DNA from: Lachnospiraceae bacterium
Lineage (GTDB): Bacteria; Bacillota; Clostridia; Lachnospirales; Lachnospiraceae
DNA length: 36,739 bases
Direction: 5' to 3'
Assembly: GCA_016284175.1 (NCBI GenBank)
Contig: JAEEOJ010000050.1
Span: 1-36,739, forward strand
Below are positions 23,174-31,661 of the stretch, piece after piece. Every line of letters starts with the position of its first letter. Positions within the stretch are counted from its first letter, which is position 1. The notes under the pieces were generated by a model that saw only the letters and a list, made by a program, of their open reading frames with translations, ran no database searches and had not been told where the DNA came from. The position numbers and the translations under genes were made by a program.

Positions 23174-25102
23174 ATGAATAAAAAGCAGAAAAAAATGTTA
23201 ATCCGAATAATAGTTTCTTCTGTGCTGATGATACTGCTCTTTTTCGCGTACAGAATTCTCGGTCCGGCGGGGAAGCCCTATTCTTTAGGCCTCATAAAAG
23301 AGCCGTTCTGGTTTATCTTTTATATGATACCCTACGGAATTATCGGATATGACATTTTAAGAAAAGCTTTTAAAGGGATTATAAAAGGCAGACCTTTCGA
23401 TGAAAACTTCCTGATGGCAGTTGCAACAATAGGCGCCATCGTACTCGCTCTTATAAAGAAAAGCGGTGATTATACCGAAGCCATTGCCGTAATGCTCTTT
23501 TATCAGATAGGCGAACTCTTCCAGAGTTACGCAGTCGGCAAAAGCAGAAGAAACATCAGTAATCTGATGGATATAAGACCTGATTATGCCAATGTGGAAA
23601 TCAACGGTAAAATTGAAAAGGTTTCACCCGACGAAGTATCCGTATCGGATATTATCACTGTCTATCCCGGCGAAAAGATTCCCATCGACGGAATCATCGA
23701 GGAAGGAAATTCAACACTTAACACTTCTGCCCTAACCGGCGAAAGCCTGCCTAAAGATGTTACTGCGGGTGATGAAGTAATAAGCGGCTGTATCAATCTT
23801 ACGGGAGTTCTTAAGATTAGAACCACCAAGGAGTTCAGCGAATCCACCGTATCAAAGATACTTGAGCTAGTAGAATCGTCTTCTTCAAATAAATCAAGAT
23901 CCGAAGCATTTATTTCTAAATTCGCTAAAATTTATACTCCCGCAGTAGTAATAAGTGCTCTCTGTCTTGCAGTTTTACCTCCAATCTTTATGCTCTTAAT
24001 CGGCAAATCTCCGGAGTGGCCTGAGTGGATTTACAGAGCACTCACATTCCTTGTAATAAGCTGTCCGTGCGCACTGGTTATAAGCATTCCCTTATCGTTC
24101 TTTGCAGGGCTTGGCGGCGCAAGCAAGGAAGGCATCCTCATAAAAGGATCGAATTATCTTGAATCGCTTTCAAAGACCAAATACGTGGTATTCGACAAAA
24201 CAGGTACACTTACAAAAGGCGTATTTAACGTAAACTGCATACATCACAATACAATGGATGAAGAGAAACTTCTGGAATATGCAGCTCACTGCGAAAGCGC
24301 TTCATCGCACCCTATCAGCATTTCACTTAAAAATGCATACGGAAAAGAAATAGATGAGACAAGAGTTACCGAAATAAAAGAAATTTCAGGCCACGGAATT
24401 ACCGCTAAAGTCGATGAAATAAACATCGCCGCAGGCAATGAAAAACTGATGGAAAGCCTCGGACTTGAATACAAATCCTGCCATAAAAACGGTACCATCG
24501 TTCACATGGCTGTTGACAACGAATACGCTGGTCATATAGTTATTTCCGATGAAGTAAAACCTGACTCGAAAGAAGCAATTGAAAAACTTAAAAAGACAGG
24601 CGTTAAGAAGACCGTAATGTTAACCGGCGACCTTGAAAAGGTCGGCAAAGAAGTCGGCGAATCACTCGGCGTAGACGAAGTATACGGAAATCTTCTTCCG
24701 GCAGACAAAGTTGCCAAGGTCGAAGAACTGATTAATAACAAAGACAAAAAAGAAGTTCTTGCATTCGTAGGTGACGGAATTAACGATGCTCCGGTTCTTG
24801 CAAGAGCCGATATCGGTATTGCAATGGGTGCGCTCGGATCCGATGCCGCCATAGAAGCCGCTGACGTTGTTTTAATGGACGATAATCCTATAAAAATCGC
24901 ACAGGCAATAAAAATATCAAGAAAGTGTATAAGAATCGTATACGAGAACATCTGCTTCGCTTTAATCATAAAATTTGCATGTTTAATCCTCGGAGCATTC
25001 GGCATAGCAAATATGTGGGTTGCAATATTCGCAGATGTAGGCGTAATGGTAATAGCTGTATTAAATGCAATAAGAGCACTTAATACAAAAAATACACTTT
25101 AA
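23174..25102 (+). CDS. cadA: P1B-type Zn/Cd/Pb-translocating ATPase (CadA/ZntA-like)
   Basis: A 642-residue membrane pump that exports divalent soft metals at the cost of ATP. Seen in order: two N-terminal membrane helices, the helix pair around residue 75-115, actuator motif TGES (188-191), the metal-site CPC (297-299) in SCPCALVIS, the phosphorylated Asp341 in DKTGTLTKG, the P1B hallmark SHPIS, and the hinge GDGINDAPVLARADIGIAMG. In the last two helices Lys in NICFALIIK and Asp in FADVGVM match the Zn/Cd/Pb (P1B-2) group rather than Cu pumps. ATG at 23174 is chosen because AAAGGTG (23161-23167) is its ribosome site; GTG at 23165 would lie inside it. It ends before a shared terminator. Confidence 0.93.
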   Translation: MNKKQKKMLIRIIVSSVLMILLFFAYRILGPAGKPYSLGLIKEPFWFIFYMIPYGIIGYDILRKAFKGIIKGRPFDENFLMAVATIGAIVLALIKKSGDYTEAIAVMLFYQIGELFQSYAVGKSRRNISNLMDIRPDYANVEINGKIEKVSPDEVSVSDIITVYPGEKIPIDGIIEEGNSTLNTSALTGESLPKDVTAGDEVISGCINLTGVLKIRTTKEFSESTVSKILELVESSSSNKSRSEAFISKFAKIYTPAVVISALCLAVLPPIFMLLIGKSPEWPEWIYRALTFLVISCPCALVISIPLSFFAGLGGASKEGILIKGSNYLESLSKTKYVVFDKTGTLTKGVFNVNCIHHNTMDEEKLLEYAAHCESASSHPISISLKNAYGKEIDETRVTEIKEISGHGITAKVDEINIAAGNEKLMESLGLEYKSCHKNGTIVHMAVDNEYAGHIVISDEVKPDSKEAIEKLKKTGVKKTVMLTGDLEKVGKEVGESLGVDEVYGNLLPADKVAKVEELINNKDKKEVLAFVGDGINDAPVLARADIGIAMGALGSDAAIEAADVVLMDDNPIKIAQAIKISRKCIRIVYENICFALIIKFACLILGAFGIANMWVAIFADVGVMVIAVLNAIRALNTKNTL

Positions 25103-25124
25103 CACTCCTTCTACTCATACAAAA

Positions 25125-25158
25125 GGCCGGGCATCATTTGATGTCCGGCGCTTTTTTA
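25125..25158. terminator. Bidirectional rho-independent terminator between convergent genes
   Basis: GCCGGGCATC (25126-25135) pairs with GATGTCCGGC (25140-25149) around ATTT, with one G-T wobble, followed on the plus strand by six T (25152-25157) and on the minus strand by CCTTTTG. It serves the ATPase (plus) and the HAD phosphatase (minus), whose stop codon overlaps the T-run. Confidence 0.88.
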
Positions 25159-25962
25159 TATTATTTCTTTTAAGTATTTTGCTACACCGTCATTATCGTT
25201 AGTGTCTATCACGATATCGGCGTTTTCCTTTACTCTTTCAATTGCATTGCCCATCGCGATTCCCGTACCGATATTTTTTATGCTTTCCACATCGTCGTTA
25301 TCGTCTCCGAAATATAAGGCCTCGTCTTTTAAAAATCCGTAAGTATCTAATACTTCCTGTACCGCATTCCACTTGGTATCGTTCTTTGCCATTATCTGGT
25401 AAATCCAGTTTTCGGAAATACTGAAATAAGTATCGTCATCTACAGCGTTTAAAACATCTTCCTTAATGTCCTTAAAAGAAATAAGTTCGCCGTCTTTTTC
25501 ATATTCAACAAATTTATTGTCTTTACCGATTACCAGGATTTTGAAGACTTTAATCTTTTTATCAAGTTTTGTAAGATCGGTAATATTCGTTATATCCCAT
25601 TCGGGAATAATCGTATCGGAAAATATGCCGTCTCCTGTCTCAAGAACTATAATTTTATTCTTATCCCGGCTTAGCTTTGTAATTATACCGTGACTCGTAT
25701 TGTAAGACATTCCGTTATCTATATTTTTATCGTTTAAACATACTCTCGCACCGTTTAAACTGATAACAGCGTCAAAAGGAATAGCATCACAGAACTCTTT
25801 AATGGCTCTCTTCGGTCTCGCGGTACATGCCACAAACACAATGCCTTTTTCCTGACATTTTATCACGGCCTCTCTGTTTGCTTCTGAAACATGTCTGTCA
25901 GAGTTAAGTAATGTTCCGTCCAGATCTGAAAAAATAATTTTAGGGTTTCTTTTTTTGTTCAC
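25156..25962 (-). CDS. Cof-type HAD-IIB family phosphatase
   Basis: A 268-residue HAD hydrolase of subclass IIB. Motif I is FSDLDGTLLNSDRHVS, motif II VACTARPKRA (Thr), a C2 alpha/beta cap occupies about residues 85-195, Lys of motif III is in AKNDTKWNAV, and motif IV is YFGDDNDDVESIKNIGTGIAMGNA. These enzymes dephosphorylate sugar phosphates, FMN or pyridoxal phosphate; the substrate is not predictable. The start is GTG at 25962 with AAGGAG eight bases upstream. No promoter is visible between it and the terminator of the preceding rpe gene, so it may depend on readthrough. Confidence 0.88.
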   Translation of the reverse strand: MNKKRNPKIIFSDLDGTLLNSDRHVSEANREAVIKCQEKGIVFVACTARPKRAIKEFCDAIPFDAVISLNGARVCLNDKNIDNGMSYNTSHGIITKLSRDKNKIIVLETGDGIFSDTIIPEWDITNITDLTKLDKKIKVFKILVIGKDNKFVEYEKDGELISFKDIKEDVLNAVDDDTYFSISENWIYQIMAKNDTKWNAVQEVLDTYGFLKDEALYFGDDNDDVESIKNIGTGIAMGNAIERVKENADIVIDTNDNDGVAKYLKEII

Positions 25963-25978
25963 GTTTTAGTCTCCTTAA

Positions 25979-26013
25979 CAAAAAAGCAAAGAAGTATGTG
26001 TACCTCTTTGCTT
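25979..26013 (-). terminator. Rho-independent terminator after rpe
   Basis: On the minus strand AAGCAAAGA (26005-26013) pairs with TCTTTGCTT (25984-25992), extended inside by GTA/TAC, and is followed by a run of T (25979-25985 on the plus strand as A). It begins seven bases past the rpe stop and ends the housekeeping operon. Confidence 0.85.
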
Positions 26014-26019
26014 AGTATG

Positions 26020-26673
26020 CTATTTTAATATTTCAAGATATTTCTTAACCGATTCTGCGGGTTCGTGGTTGAAAATGGACGAGCCCATAACAAAAACATT
26101 TGCTCCGGCGTCCCTTGCAACGGTAATCGTTTTTTCGTTTATTCCGCCGTCTACTTCTACATCGACATCCAGTCCTCTTTTAATGATTTCCGCACGGATA
26201 GCCTTGATTTTATCAGTACATTTTTCAATGTAAGGCTGAGCGCCCGCACCGGGATTAACCGTCATAACAAGCACCTGTTTTACGAGTTCAAGATAAGGGA
26301 AAACGCTTTCTTCAGGTGTGTCGGGGCTTAATGTGATTGAAGGAATCATTCCGAGTTCTTTGATTTTCTTTAAGTCAGTGGCGGGATCTTTCATGGCTTC
26401 CACATGCACTGTAAGAATCTGTGCACCCGCTTCTTTGAATTTCTCAAAATAACGGTTCGGATCCACTATCATAAGATGAACATCCAGAGTTAAATCCGTA
26501 TGTCCCTTGATGCATTCAAGAACGGGAATTCCAAACGAAATATTCGGAACAAACAATCCGTCCATAACATCAAAGTGAAGATATTTTGCACCGGAATCTT
26601 CCACCTCTTTAATCTGAGTTCTCAGATCAAGAAAGTCCGCCGAAAGAATGGACGGAGCCAAAATGTAATTCAT
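26020..26673 (-). CDS. rpe: Ribulose-phosphate 3-epimerase
   Basis: A 217-residue TIM-barrel enzyme that interconverts ribulose 5-phosphate and xylulose 5-phosphate in the pentose phosphate pathway. Landmarks: APSILSADFLDL, the metal-binding HFDVMDGLFVPNISFG, LDVHLMI, and the catalytic Asp in DVEVDGGIN followed by the phosphate site FVMGSSIF. The flexible loop over the active site reads MTVNPGAGAQPYIE, whereas most family members have NPGFGGQ, so two positions are changed. It is the last gene of the housekeeping operon, 14 bases after rsgA, a very common neighbour pair in Firmicutes. Confidence 0.95.
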   Translation of the reverse strand: MNYILAPSILSADFLDLRTQIKEVEDSGAKYLHFDVMDGLFVPNISFGIPVLECIKGHTDLTLDVHLMIVDPNRYFEKFKEAGAQILTVHVEAMKDPATDLKKIKELGMIPSITLSPDTPEESVFPYLELVKQVLVMTVNPGAGAQPYIEKCTDKIKAIRAEIIKRGLDVDVEVDGGINEKTITVARDAGANVFVMGSSIFNHEPAESVKKYLEILK

Positions 26674-26687
26674 GTATAAACCTCTCG

Positions 26688-27578
26688 TCAGTATCTGTAA
26701 TTTTTTTTGATTTCGGATAAAATCTTTAAATAATTTTCGTATCTCTCTTTGGAAATAAGACCTTCTTCCACTGCCTTTTTTACGCTGCAGTCAGGCTCCC
26801 TGTCATGAAGGCAGGCATTGAATCTGCATTTTGGTGTGTATGGAAGAAATTCGGGATAATAATCCGAAGCTCTCTCCTGCTCGTGAAGAGTGGGAAGATA
26901 AAATGATGAAAAACCGGGTGTATCAAGTATAAAAGATTCCGTACCGTCCACATCAAATTCAAACATTTCGGTATGTCTCGTTGTATGTTTTCCTCGAAGC
27001 GTCTTCTTTGATATATCGCCGGTTTCCATTATTTCGCTGCCGACAACGGCATTGATTAATGTGGACTTGCCGACACCGCTCGGACCTGCAACCGCGGTTG
27101 TTTTTCCGCGAAGCAATTCTTTTACGGTATCGATATTTATCTTTTCTTTGGCACTCGTAAAAATAAGCGGAGCATCAAAGCCTTTATATATTCTTTCAAC
27201 TTCCTCTTTATCGGAAGTGTCCAAATCTTCTTTGTTAAAAATCAGTATCGGCTTTAATCTCTCATGCATGATAAAGAAGAGAAATTTATCCAGGAGATAG
27301 AAATTGGGTTTCGGATTGCAAAGCGCAAATATAACCATCATCTGATCCACATTGCTTACCGCGGGACGAATCAGTTCATTTTCTCTCGGAAGAATGTCAA
27401 GCACGCTTCCTTCTTTTTTCTCTTCATCCGATACTTCTATTTTGCAGTTGTCACCGACAAGGGGTTTTATCTTTTTATCTCTTAGTTTTCCCTGACCTCT
27501 GCAGGTATAAACACATGCGTTTTCGTAAGAATAAACGTAATAAAACCCGGATATTCCTTTAATAATCTTACCGGTCAT
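26688..27578 (-). CDS. rsgA: Ribosome biogenesis GTPase RsgA
   Basis: A 296-residue circularly permuted GTPase that acts in late maturation of the 30S subunit. An OB-fold N-terminus is followed by GTPase motifs in permuted order: G4 FNKEDL, G5 FTSAKE, then G1 GPSGVGKSTLINAV and G3 DTPGF. The C-terminal zinc site is CRFNACLHDREPDC. The start shares one base with the stop of prkC (TAATG), so it is translated by coupling with the kinase. This prkC-rsgA-rpe order is standard in Firmicutes. Confidence 0.95.
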   Translation of the reverse strand: MTGKIIKGISGFYYVYSYENACVYTCRGQGKLRDKKIKPLVGDNCKIEVSDEEKKEGSVLDILPRENELIRPAVSNVDQMMVIFALCNPKPNFYLLDKFLFFIMHERLKPILIFNKEDLDTSDKEEVERIYKGFDAPLIFTSAKEKINIDTVKELLRGKTTAVAGPSGVGKSTLINAVVGSEIMETGDISKKTLRGKHTTRHTEMFEFDVDGTESFILDTPGFSSFYLPTLHEQERASDYYPEFLPYTPKCRFNACLHDREPDCSVKKAVEEGLISKERYENYLKILSEIKKNYRY

Positions 27579-29815
27579 TAATCAAATTCCACTTCGTAAC
27601 TGATAACATCGGGTTTGGGAACATTCTGTACAATAACATTTCCGTTTTCATCAACAGTCTCTTCGGTAGTCATAATGGTATAGGAAACTTCAACAATACC
27701 TCTTGACTGTGCGTAAATCTGAGAAATATTGATATTAAGTGGGAATATCGGAGCATCGTCATGATAAAGCTCTCCGCCATCGAGAGTCTTTAATGTTACG
27801 CTTACAGCTCCGCCTGTATATCTGTCGGGAGCCTGAACCATAATATTACATGAATAATATCTGGGCTCGGGGCCGATACTCTTCTTTAATGTAACTTCGG
27901 CACCTTCCTTAACGGTGGAACCGGAAGTATAACTCTGACCGCAGATAAGTCCTGTTTCAACGCTGTCAGAATAGATTTCGTCTACGGATGCGACTTTCAT
28001 TCCGACACTTTCAACAAGTTCTGTGGCTTCTTCAACTGTTTTGCCGGTAAGGTCGGGCATTTTGCTCTTTTCTTTGCCTGAACCGTCACTAATTACCAGG
28101 GTTACAAGCATTTCAAAACTGCCGGGACTTCCTGCCTCGGGATTCTGTGAAATTACTTTGCCCTTGGGCACAGTATCACTCTTCTCAGTTGTCTTTGTAA
28201 CTTTAAAGCCGTCGTTTTCAAGTTTAGCTGTAGCTTCTGCTTCCGGCAAATTCGTTACGTCGGGAATCTTAACACCGGTATCCTTGACTGCGGAAATAAC
28301 CATCGTAACCTTGCTTCCTTCTTCGACATTGCTGCCGGCCGAAGGCTCGGTTCTGATAACTCTGTTCGAAGGAACGGTAGCTGAATCCTCGTATACTGTT
28401 TCTACGGTAAATTTATGATTTTCAAGGTATTTCTGGGCTTCCGATGAAACCATATTGTTTACAACGGGAACGGTTGTAAACTGTACCTTTTCTTCTCTGT
28501 CTGAGAAAATGCCGAGCGCTTTTCCTAAGAGTACAAGGAGCAATACACCGATTGTTACGGCTACTGCTGCAATTGCAACTGTCTTAATCTTTTCGCTAGC
28601 CTCGTTCTTTTTCTTGCCACCCTTCTTAGCGCTGCTTCCTTTATACGAGGATGCGGGTCTGTTCTGAGGCTGTGCAGGTTTCGGTTTATTCTGAGGCTGT
28701 GCAGGCTTGTTCGCAGTCTGAGGCTTTGCCTGAGGCTGCTTCGGCTTATTAACAGTCTGAGGCTTTGGCTGAGGCTTTCTTGCAGCACTCTGACTCGGAG
28801 CTTCATCTGTATTCTTAACATTTTTCGGAAGAACAAGTGCTTCTCTCTTCTGCTTGTTTATACGGGAAACATCTTCTTTTACGGGGTTTGTAACATCCGC
28901 AGGTTCTTCCTCGCCACGGCGTCTGTACATCGGATTAAGATTGGTCTTTGTTACGGAATTCTGCTCATAAGTATCAATCTTAACGAAGTTTTCGTTCGGT
29001 GAAATATAGGCCTTCTTTAAGTCCTCTATTACCTCGCTCATCTTCTGATATCTTCTGTCGGGACTCTTCTGCGTACATTTTAAAATGATCTGTTCAATAC
29101 TGATGGGAACATCTTCCACATAGATTCTCGGAGACGGCATTTCTTCCTGAATATGCTTGATTGCGATTGCAACCGTTGTATCTCCGTTAAAAGGAACTCT
29201 GCCCGTAACCATTTCGAAAAGTGTGATACCCAAAGAATAAATATCACTCTTTTCATCGGAAAAACCACCTCTGGCCTGTTCGGGAGAAGTATAATGAACG
29301 CTTCCCATTACATTACTGGAAATCGTATTTGATGTCGTAGTCTTGGCAATACCGAAGTCGGTCACCTTAACTTTACCGTCTTTTGAAATAATAACATTCT
29401 GGGGCTTGATATCCCTGTGAATGATGCCGTTGTTGTGAGCAGCTTCAATACCTGAAGCAATGGGCAAAGCAATACTGATGCATTCGCTGATGGTAAGGCG
29501 GCTCTTCTTTTCGATATACTGCTTTAAGGTATAGCCGTCCACAAGCTCCATAACGATATAAGAGATACCGTTTTCCTCTCCTACATCGTATACGGTAACA
29601 ATATTCGGATGCATAAGATTAGCCGCAGCTTCGGCTTCCTTGCGGAATTTGGCCACAAAATCCCTGTTCTCGGAAAATTCCTGCTTTAAAACCTTAACTG
29701 CAACATTTCTATTCAGTTTATTGTCTTTAGCTCTGTAAACATCAGACATTCCACCGGTGCCGATTAATTCCTGAATTTCATATCGGCCGCCGATGACCAT
29801 ACCAATCTTTACCAT
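27578..29815 (-). CDS. prkC: Membrane Ser/Thr protein kinase with PASTA repeats (PrkC/Stk1 family)
   Basis: A 745-residue kinase that senses cell-wall fragments and phosphorylates cytosolic targets. The cytoplasmic kinase domain (about 10-275) has Gly loop GTGGMS (19-24), ATP lysine Lys41, catalytic HRDIKPQN (Asp135), DFG at 153-155 and SPEQARGG. A Pro/Gln/Lys-rich linker (about 335-410) precedes one membrane helix (411-434). Outside are three PASTA repeats (TTVPVVNN..., VKIPDVTN..., KSKMPDLTG...) and a further C-terminal beta domain. ATG at 29815 is preferred because AGGAG lies nine bases upstream; a TTG six bases earlier would leave almost no spacing. It lies 12 bases after its cognate phosphatase. 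Confidence 0.95.
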   Translation of the reverse strand: MVKIGMVIGGRYEIQELIGTGGMSDVYRAKDNKLNRNVAVKVLKQEFSENRDFVAKFRKEAEAAANLMHPNIVTVYDVGEENGISYIVMELVDGYTLKQYIEKKSRLTISECISIALPIASGIEAAHNNGIIHRDIKPQNVIISKDGKVKVTDFGIAKTTTSNTISSNVMGSVHYTSPEQARGGFSDEKSDIYSLGITLFEMVTGRVPFNGDTTVAIAIKHIQEEMPSPRIYVEDVPISIEQIILKCTQKSPDRRYQKMSEVIEDLKKAYISPNENFVKIDTYEQNSVTKTNLNPMYRRRGEEEPADVTNPVKEDVSRINKQKREALVLPKNVKNTDEAPSQSAARKPQPKPQTVNKPKQPQAKPQTANKPAQPQNKPKPAQPQNRPASSYKGSSAKKGGKKKNEASEKIKTVAIAAVAVTIGVLLLVLLGKALGIFSDREEKVQFTTVPVVNNMVSSEAQKYLENHKFTVETVYEDSATVPSNRVIRTEPSAGSNVEEGSKVTMVISAVKDTGVKIPDVTNLPEAEATAKLENDGFKVTKTTEKSDTVPKGKVISQNPEAGSPGSFEMLVTLVISDGSGKEKSKMPDLTGKTVEEATELVESVGMKVASVDEIYSDSVETGLICGQSYTSGSTVKEGAEVTLKKSIGPEPRYYSCNIMVQAPDRYTGGAVSVTLKTLDGGELYHDDAPIFPLNINISQIYAQSRGIVEVSYTIMTTEETVDENGNVIVQNVPKPDVISYEVEFD
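28661..28777 (-). repeat. Short imperfect tandem repeats coding the Pro/Gln/Lys linker of PrkC
   Basis: The DNA contains several imperfect copies of CTGAGGCTGTGCAGG/CTGAGGCTTTGCC-type units, which encode alternating KPQ, AQP and NKP triplets. Such arrays change length by slippage, so linker length may differ between strains. Confidence 0.6.
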
Positions 29816-29827
29816 AAACAAACGCTC

Positions 29828-30562
29828 CTACTGCTCGTATGCGATTAAAACCACCGAAATATTATCATTTCCGCCGTTTTCGTTAGCGGTGGAAATAAGA
29901 CCTGCTGCTTTTGATTCAAGACTCTCTTCGGAGGTTACTATTTTCAGAATTTCATTGTCTTCTATCATATTGGAAAGTCCGTCGGAACACATGAGAATTA
30001 TATCTCCGTCACGAAGCGGTACCTCAAAAAAGTCTATATTTACATTACCCGTAGCACCTATTGCTCTGGTAATAATATTTTTATCGGGATGATTGCGCGC
30101 GCTGACTCTGTCGATTCCGCCCATTCTTACCATTTCTTCTACAAGTGAATGATCTCTTGTAATCTGAGTTATGGTCTTGTCTGCGGATATAACGTAGAGC
30201 CTCGAATCTCCGACATTTGCAACGGTAAGCGTGTCGTTTGAAATGGTTGCAAGAACGGCTGTTGTGCCCATTCCTACCATATTAACGTCTTCCATTGCTT
30301 TTCTTCTGATTCTTGTATTTGCCTCATTTATTGCATCGGAAATTGCAGTGACCATTTTCTTGCCCCTGCTCTTTGAACACATTTCCGTAATAGTCTCGAC
30401 CGCACACTTTGAAGCATAATCGCCTGCCTTGTGTCCGCCCATTCCGTCTGCAACCAGAAAAAGATTATCCAGTGCACCCAGAGGATAAATCGAAGTAAAT
30501 ACAAAATCCTGATTCAGTTGTCTGAGTTTTCCTATATCTGTTTTAGATACAGCCTTGATCAC
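29828..30562 (-). CDS. prpC: PP2C-family Ser/Thr protein phosphatase (PrpC/Stp)
   Basis: A 244-residue metal-dependent phosphatase that reverses the action of PrkC. PP2C motifs are complete: GKLRQLNQD, FLVADGMGGHKAGD (metal Asp and Gly), GTTAVLATI, VANVGDSRLY, ITRDHSLVEEMV, ILMCSDGLSN and GGNDNISVVLI. No membrane helix is present, so it is cytosolic. The start is GTG at 30562, overlapping the end of rlmN by 20 bases; the GGGGG before it can serve as the ribosome site. Confidence 0.95.
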   Translation of the reverse strand: MIKAVSKTDIGKLRQLNQDFVFTSIYPLGALDNLFLVADGMGGHKAGDYASKCAVETITEMCSKSRGKKMVTAISDAINEANTRIRRKAMEDVNMVGMGTTAVLATISNDTLTVANVGDSRLYVISADKTITQITRDHSLVEEMVRMGGIDRVSARNHPDKNIITRAIGATGNVNIDFFEVPLRDGDIILMCSDGLSNMIEDNEILKIVTSEESLESKAAGLISTANENGGNDNISVVLIAYEQ

Positions 30563-31604
30563 TATCTAACCCCCGGGCTTCTTCATTGTGCCGACGTCTT
30601 AACTGTCCGCAGGCACCGTCTATGTCTCTGCCCATTTCTCTTCTTATAGTAACATTTATCCCGTTTTTTTCAAGTTTATTTTGAAACGCGTATATCCTTG
30701 TTTTGTCCGATCTTTTGAAATCCCTTTCTTTTATGGGATTTACGGGAATCAGATTAACATGGCCGTTATGACCTCGTAAAAGAGCCGATAATTCCTCGGC
30801 TTCTTCGTCATTGTCATTTACGCCTGCAACCAGAGAATATTCAAAGCTTACTCTTCTCTTGGTCTTTTCAAAATAATAGTCGCATGCTTCGAGGCTTTCG
30901 CTGATGCTGTAACTGTTGGCTATGGGCATCAGTTCCTTCCTTTTTTCGTCGTTCGGAGCATGAAGGGAAAGTGCTAAAGTTATCGGCAGATTTTCCTCTG
31001 CCAGTTCTTTAATTTTAGGTACAATCCCACAAGTTGATACTGTAACATTTCTTGCGGAAATATTCAACCCTTCGGGGCAAGTTAAAAGTTTCACAAACTT
31101 TACGAGATTGTCGTAATTATCCATGGGCTCACCCATTCCCATAACTACCACATTTGACACTCTCTCGCCCGTAATTCTCGTGATTTCATATATCTGCTCG
31201 AGCATTTCTGCCGCACTTAAACTTCTGACTAAACCGTCAATGGTTGAAGCACAGAATCTGCAGCCCATTCTGCAGCCTATCTGTGAGGAAATACATACCG
31301 AATTGCCGTGATGATACTGCATCCACACGCTCTCTATATAATTCCCGTCCTTTGTTTCAAAAAGAAACTTCTTGGTCGAATCAATCTTAGATTCGCTGAC
31401 TCTGACTGTATTTAATCTCGTAAACTCAAAGTTTTCCTTAAGTTTGTTACGCAGAGCAACCGAAATATTGCTCATATCGTCAAAGTCTTTCGCAAGCTTT
31501 ACATGAAGCCATTCATAAATCTGCTTTGCCCTGTAGCCTGCTTCGCCTAAGTATTTTATCTCATCCGTTAATTCAGTTAAGGTTAAATTCTTTATTTCTT
31601 TCAT
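30543..31604 (-). CDS. rlmN: 23S rRNA (adenine2503-C2)/tRNA methyltransferase RlmN
   Basis: Radical SAM enzyme that methylates C2 of A2503 in 23S rRNA and A37 in some tRNAs. From ATG at 31604 it is 353 residues, the usual length. The cluster motif is CRMGCRFCAST, the SAM-site GMGEPMDNYDN follows, and the second catalytic cysteine is in DGACGQLR near the C-terminus. The reading frame is open upstream to a TTG at 31664 that overlaps the rsmB stop; that version adds 20 residues encoded by two copies of a 24-bp repeat. No good ribosome site precedes 31604 or the ATG at 31613, so the true start is uncertain. Confidence 0.93.
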   Translation of the reverse strand: MKEIKNLTLTELTDEIKYLGEAGYRAKQIYEWLHVKLAKDFDDMSNISVALRNKLKENFEFTRLNTVRVSESKIDSTKKFLFETKDGNYIESVWMQYHHGNSVCISSQIGCRMGCRFCASTIDGLVRSLSAAEMLEQIYEITRITGERVSNVVVMGMGEPMDNYDNLVKFVKLLTCPEGLNISARNVTVSTCGIVPKIKELAEENLPITLALSLHAPNDEKRKELMPIANSYSISESLEACDYYFEKTKRRVSFEYSLVAGVNDNDEEAEELSALLRGHNGHVNLIPVNPIKERDFKRSDKTRIYAFQNKLEKNGINVTIRREMGRDIDGACGQLRRRHNEEARGLDSDQGCI

Positions 31605-31661
31605 TTTGACCATTTGGGGACGGTTCTGTTTTGGCTTTTTTGACCATTTGGGGACAGTTCT
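31604..31661. repeat. Two direct copies of a 24-bp repeat between rsmB and rlmN
   Basis: TTTTGACCATTTGGGGAC followed by A/G and GTTCT occurs at 31604-31627 and 31638-31661, 34 bases apart, differing at one base. The copies fill the whole rsmB-rlmN junction, touching the rsmB stop codon at one end and the rlmN start codon at the other. The GC-rich GGGGAC core is unlike the surrounding sequence and suggests an inserted repeat element. Confidence 0.85.

Noticed and set aside
24532..25005. 157-residue minus-strand open frame inside the metal ATPase
   Set aside because: It is antisense to the conserved hinge and P-domain coding sequence, has no ribosome site, and its Ser/Ile/Thr-rich composition is that of a shadow frame.
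28023..28418. 131-residue plus-strand open frame
   Set aside because: Antisense of the PASTA repeats of prkC, with low-complexity Val/Leu/Ser composition and no family motif.
28561..28836. 91-residue Arg/Ser/Leu-rich minus-strand open frame
   Set aside because: Out-of-frame reading of the repetitive Pro/Gln/Lys linker of prkC.
31604..31661. CRISPR-like repeats
   Set aside because: Only two copies with a 10-base spacer and no cas genes.
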